Source: Ligustrum vulgare
Lineage: Eukaryota; Streptophyta; Magnoliopsida; Lamiales; Oleaceae
Reading direction: 5' to 3'
Length of the DNA: 64,000 nt
NCBI GenBank assembly: GCA_963555705.1
Contig: OY743169.1
Coordinates: 48,038,124-48,102,123 of the forward strand
Shown: piece after piece, positions 60,499-64,000 of the stretch
Layout of the letters: every line of letters starts with the position of its first letter
Numbering within the stretch: position 1 is the stretch's first letter
The notes under the pieces: generated by a model
What the model saw: only the letters and a program-made list of their open reading frames with translations
Database searches by the model: none
What the model was told of the DNA's origin: nothing
Program-made: the position numbers and the translations under genes

Positions 60499-60711
60499 AT
60501 ATACTGCATATGTGGATTTAATTAATTAAATAAAAAATATAAGAATATGAAGTCATATTATAATTTTGTAAATTGCTATACAATAATTGTAATGAATTAT
60601 TTAATGTTATTAAATAGGGATAAGGATAAAACAGGTATATAACTAAATATATGAGGGTAAAATAGGTATTTAAAAGTTTCTCCACCATCCACCCTTTTTA
60701 TATATTGTAGA
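59859..60711 (-). mobile_element. Non-autonomous Helitron
   Basis: On the minus strand the 3' end is ACGTGCAAAGCATGTGC (hairpin) followed by TTACTA and CTAG at 59862-59859, then host T. The 5' end reads TCTACAATATATAAAAAGGG from 60711 and is preceded by host A. A terminal hairpin 6-8 bp before CTAG, a TC start and A/T insertion with no target duplication are Helitron hallmarks. About 853 bp, no Rep/helicase. The right end abuts a TAGATG repeat, so its exact base is uncertain. Confidence 0.7.
60429..60498. repeat. (TTA)n microsatellite
   Basis: About 23 TTA units inside the Helitron. Confidence 0.95.
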
Positions 60712-60770
60712 TGTAGATGTAGATGTAGATGTAGATGTAGATAGATGTAGATTGTAAATGTAGATTCTTA
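60706..60770. repeat. (TGTAGA)n short tandem repeat
   Basis: Five to seven copies of GTAGAT/TGTAGA at the right edge of the Helitron. It lies at or just outside the element's 5' terminus. Confidence 0.9.
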
Positions 60771-61508
60771 AGCAAAATAACCTTTATTTTTTCTCAATAA
60801 AGAAATTAACTAGTATTAACATCTTCATCAAGTAATTGGATAAAGAAGGTTGGACCATCTTTTCCTCCATCTCCAATGTTTATTCTTATCAATGGATCTT
60901 TTAGTTGAGCATACCATGACTTTTCAATTCTCTTTGCATTACCCCCCAGTTTGTAGGGGTTCCTTCTTCTAAATAGTCTACCTTGTTGACCTCGCTTTGC
61001 AGGTTGTGTTTCAAGCTGAATACGGCCTTTTTGTTTTTTAGTAATGTCAACACTTCTCTTTTTATTTTATTTTTAGAATATTTTTCATAAACTGTTAATT
61101 TAGTTTTAAGGGCCGCAATTTCGGCCAGAACACTGCGTGATTGGTTCTACATTACACTTCTTTGATTATTTTCTTGCCAACTTTTAGCTCTTCGAAAGCT
61201 ACTATGTTTGGCCTCATTTGATTAAACAATTTAGTAAGAGCCTCCAATTAGTATGGCTCTTCACTTTGCGATACCACTTGTGTTTCTACTCTCTTTGAAC
61301 AACCTTGACTGGTCCGTAATTACCTCTGTACATGAATCTTTCTATTGAGTTGGCTTCTGCCACAAAAAGTATTTGATCAGATGCACGACCTCTACTTCAC
61401 CTTTATCGTTCTAGAATACGAAACACTAATGGAGTAATAATGAAATGCATTGACTACCATGTATCTAATCTCTTCCTGGCAGTACATTGTAACTGGTAGG
61501 TCCATTTA

Positions 61509-61793
61509 TTATGAAGAAGAAGACCCTTCTTGGTTATACTCCTCACTGTTATCTCCAAAGGTTTCACCCCCTTTTGCTAGAAGTGCTCCACCATTGAAAC
61601 TGGTCAATAATACTTCTGTTGGAATGATATCTACATCAGACTTGGCAAATTCCCTTATTATTTTGTATGAAATAATGTTTATGGTTGCCCTATTATCAAT
61701 GACCAACTTGGATATATGAATGCCATCGATTAAAGTACTTATATATAAGGGTCGTAAATGTTTAGTCAAGTTCAAAGAAGGTTTCCTAAACAT
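61509..61793 (-). pseudogene. Tat-type aspartic protease remnant
   Basis: The minus-strand frame reads LTKHLRPLYISTLIDGIHIS, then KLVIDNRATINIISYKIIRE and IIPTEVLLTSFNGGALLA. In this lineage the LTRHLRPLY block precedes a VDNGAxINV active site; here the glycine position reads R (VIDNRATIN), so the enzyme would be inactive. The open frame ends inside a low-complexity stretch. Confidence 0.85.
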
Positions 61794-62900
61794 AACTTTA
61801 TCTATTGACTCAAACTGTACCTTTTGGTTGCCTTTATCTACTTGTTTCTGCTAGATATATCCACATGCAACATTTCATCAATATCAACTTGCAGGGAACT
61901 TACATATGGTTCTCCTCAACCAGTAGGTGAAGGAAGTATTTTTGGGCTGACCCATATTTTTAGCACGAGGTACCATTCTTTTCCTTTTGGGTACTTCATT
62001 CAGAACAAGGTAGTCGAATTGCCCAACATGTTCACTGCTAGATAGCCTTCTTGGTAGAGTTGTTTGAGAAGCTTTCCACATGATACTCTCTTCATTCTAC
62101 ATTTTCCTTCCAAGTCTAGTTCTTCTTCTATATTAGTCATTCAATCGTCCTCAAATTTATTTATTTCCTAAACTTGTGGGTCAACAGAAGTATTATCCTT
62201 ACATTCTAACGTGAAGGCTGCTTCTTCTAACTCTTTCATAACATCCTCCTTATTCATGACTTCACTGACCAATATGTAGTTGTTGGCCATGTTTGGAAGT
62301 AAGGTGCCAAGTTTGATGCTACTTGATTTTCCAACGTCATATTCATCTTTTTTGTGTGTGCTCAAACTTTGACTTCCCAGCACATTTACTTGTTGATGCA
62401 TTTTCTATTGACTTTTGTCTACTTCCACTTTACTTAACTGTGAGGGTGTTCAGATTCTCCCCGCGAATGAAATTGGCAGGCTTAGATTGTTCCATATCTT
62501 ATTTTTGTCTCATCATTGGACTGTAATTCATTTGATATCATCTCTATTGCGTCCTTGTCATCTCATCGAATGGGAGCCCTTGCTCTGGGATTGCATGAAT
62601 GCCACAAGTTTGAATGATATGGCCAAGACCTTAATGTTTTAATAATCTTTGATATATTAGATGATCTCCTAAATGTTCTAGTATATAATTAAAGGCTATT
62701 GGTCTTCCAGGATGTGTCCTCATTTGTTCTCTAAACAATGTTAATTCTATGGCATTAATTGATTGTCTGTATGCCCTCTTTTCATCTACCACTTTTTCCA
62801 ATTTCCTTTTACTATCTAACAAATAGATTTCCATTTCCTTCATCGATAGCTTTTTCTTTTAGTCTTTGAAAAGCTCTAGGACATGGTTCACCCACCCTTT
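61794..62900 (-). pseudogene. Tat-type gag-protease linker, decayed
   Basis: Minus-strand pieces such as YILVSEVMNKEDVMKELEEA (62401-62168) and HPGRPIAFNYILEHLGDHLI (62843-62631) lie between gag and protease in the same orientation. They are probably parts of the linker region of the polyprotein. No domain was identified, and stops are frequent. Confidence 0.5.
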
Positions 62901-64000
62901 CATCCACCACAAACTTGAACTTAGGGTAGATCATGTTTGTAGAACTTTGGAAAGACCATGTCAACGTTAGCTAATTGTGGGAATGACTTTCATCCACCGT
63001 CATCTTCATTTTTTATTCAAAAGTAATTGGTCACGTTTTAATAGAAGTATGAAATACAATGCAAAAAACTAGGCAATTATTAGTCATATGAGACCATGCA
63101 TTTTGCCATTTACAATATTTTTTACATTTAATGAACTCAGTAATTGGCAGTTTATGCTTGCCACTCAATTGTATTTATACAACTTATCAAATATTATATA
63201 TGCCTTTCCCACATCAAATGAAAACACCCTTGTCTTTTTATTTTCTCTTTTCTCTAGTATATCATTATTTGATATTTTTATCTTGGTTAATATGGGACAC
63301 GCATAAGTGTCTTCTTTAACCAATTCGGACAAACACACATTGACCTCATCTTGACCATTATCTATGGCATGGACGTCAAAATTTTGGTTTATGTAGTAAG
63401 TCCATTTACTAGAGCTCCTTATTCATTCTTTTCTTAACAATCCCTCATATCTCACTACATTAGTGCCAAGCTTAAAAAATCAGGAAACTCTCTGTCTTAG
63501 AAATTTTTTTTTTTTAAATTCAAAACTGTAGTAACTTTGGGTGATTTTGACAAAAAAAAATCAGACACGGGAACAAAACATTTACTCCTAACCATTTTAA
63601 ATCTTTGAAGAAAAGATTCAACCAATTCATTTGGTAGTTGACTCAAGTTTGCTAATTCTACCAAAGTAGCTTCTCATTCAGTTTTATAAATCTGAGCATG
63701 AAATAACTACTCTAACTATTACCATGTTTGAACAGAGTTTGTTGGAAGTTAATAAAACATGAGAAAGCAACCCCAGTTAACGAACTTGAGAACAATCTCA
63801 TCTTATGGTAATTAGTAATTTCACCACATTGTAATGTAAAATGTCCTATGTATTCCAAAATGGATATTTTCCCTAAATCAATGAATAAAGAGACTTCAGG
63901 TAGTCTAAACCCCCTAGGTCAAGGATTAGCTTGATCCACCCAGTCTAGATAAGGTTTTCTGTATGTTGGACATGTTGCTAGTCGGTTCCAAAGATCATTT
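62900..64000 (-). pseudogene. Tat-type gag fragment, open at the right edge
   Basis: The minus strand near 63960-63700 reads RKPYLDWVDQANP, then GFRLPEVSLFIDLGKISILE, YIGHFTLQCGEI, MRLFSSSLTGVAFS and FINFQQTLFKHGN, followed by NYQMNWLNLFF. The order (YPxWVDQ, FxG, EHxxRFxxQCGE, LRLFxxSLxGxAFxW) is that of Tat gag cores. It contains stops near 63920 and 63720. Confidence 0.8.

Larger units (their letters stand above)
58990..64000 (-). mobile_element. Tat-type Ty3/gypsy element, decayed, open at the right edge
   Basis: The minus strand carries, in element order from the right edge, gag (64000 to ~62900), a linker, protease (61793-61509), a long pre-RT segment and reverse transcriptase (59858 to ~59000). 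A Helitron splits the last two. The 5' LTR lies beyond the window; no 3' LTR is seen, so the left end is probably truncated against the copia fragment. All frames contain stops. Confidence 0.82.

Overview
This window looks like a transposon-rich nuclear segment from a flowering plant, most likely a eudicot. It is AT-rich, has plant-type introns (GT..AG), and carries Sirevirus/copia, CRM-like, Athila- and Tat-like gypsy, hAT, MULE, PIF/Harbinger, Stowaway and Helitron sequences. I see no bacterial features, rRNA, recognisable tRNA gene or CRISPR array. Species cannot be named from sequence alone.

One intact host gene is present. It is a minus-strand, ten-coding-exon RING1-type Polycomb E3 ligase gene (11875 down to 5313, 454 codons), sitting in a stretch of about 7 kb that is nearly free of transposons. 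Upstream of it (12063-15896) is AT-rich intergenic DNA with one Stowaway MITE. Downstream (1-5312) are an Athila-like LTR, a TRIM-like element and a large inverted repeat.

From 15.9 kb on, the window is a stack of nested insertions, several closed by exact target-site duplications (TSDs). (a) hAT 15905-23695 (TSD TTCCAAAG) holds a CRM-like gypsy element 16137-22962 (TSD TTTAG). (b) PIF/Harbinger 24604-30088 (TSD TAA) holds a MULE 26491-29339, which holds a ~124-bp minisatellite and a broken FAR1/FHY3-like transposase gene. (c) A solo LTR 30489-31267 (TSD CAAGA). (d) A decayed copia element 31442-41026 (TSD TAGAC) with a hAT element 33362-34274 (TSD CCTGCAAT) in its leader. (e) An internally deleted Athila-like element from ~41.56 kb with a hAT element in its LTR (41990-42744), itself split by a very young Sirevirus 46877-55735 (TSD CTAAT, 1545-bp LTRs with one observed difference). 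(f) A minus-strand copia pol fragment 56166-58740. (g) A minus-strand Tat-type gypsy element running off the right edge, interrupted by a non-autonomous Helitron 59859-60711.

The observation most worth following is that several unrelated LTR families here each carry a cluster of CpG-rich palindromes about 30-270 bp upstream of a TATA-like box. In the Sirevirus and the CRM-like element the palindromes repeat at a 20-22 bp step, which is two DNA helical turns. In the CRM-like element the spacing is kept while the spacer sequence is not. A second notable signal is a set of repeated hairpins in the copia leader, with a two-sided compensatory base change.
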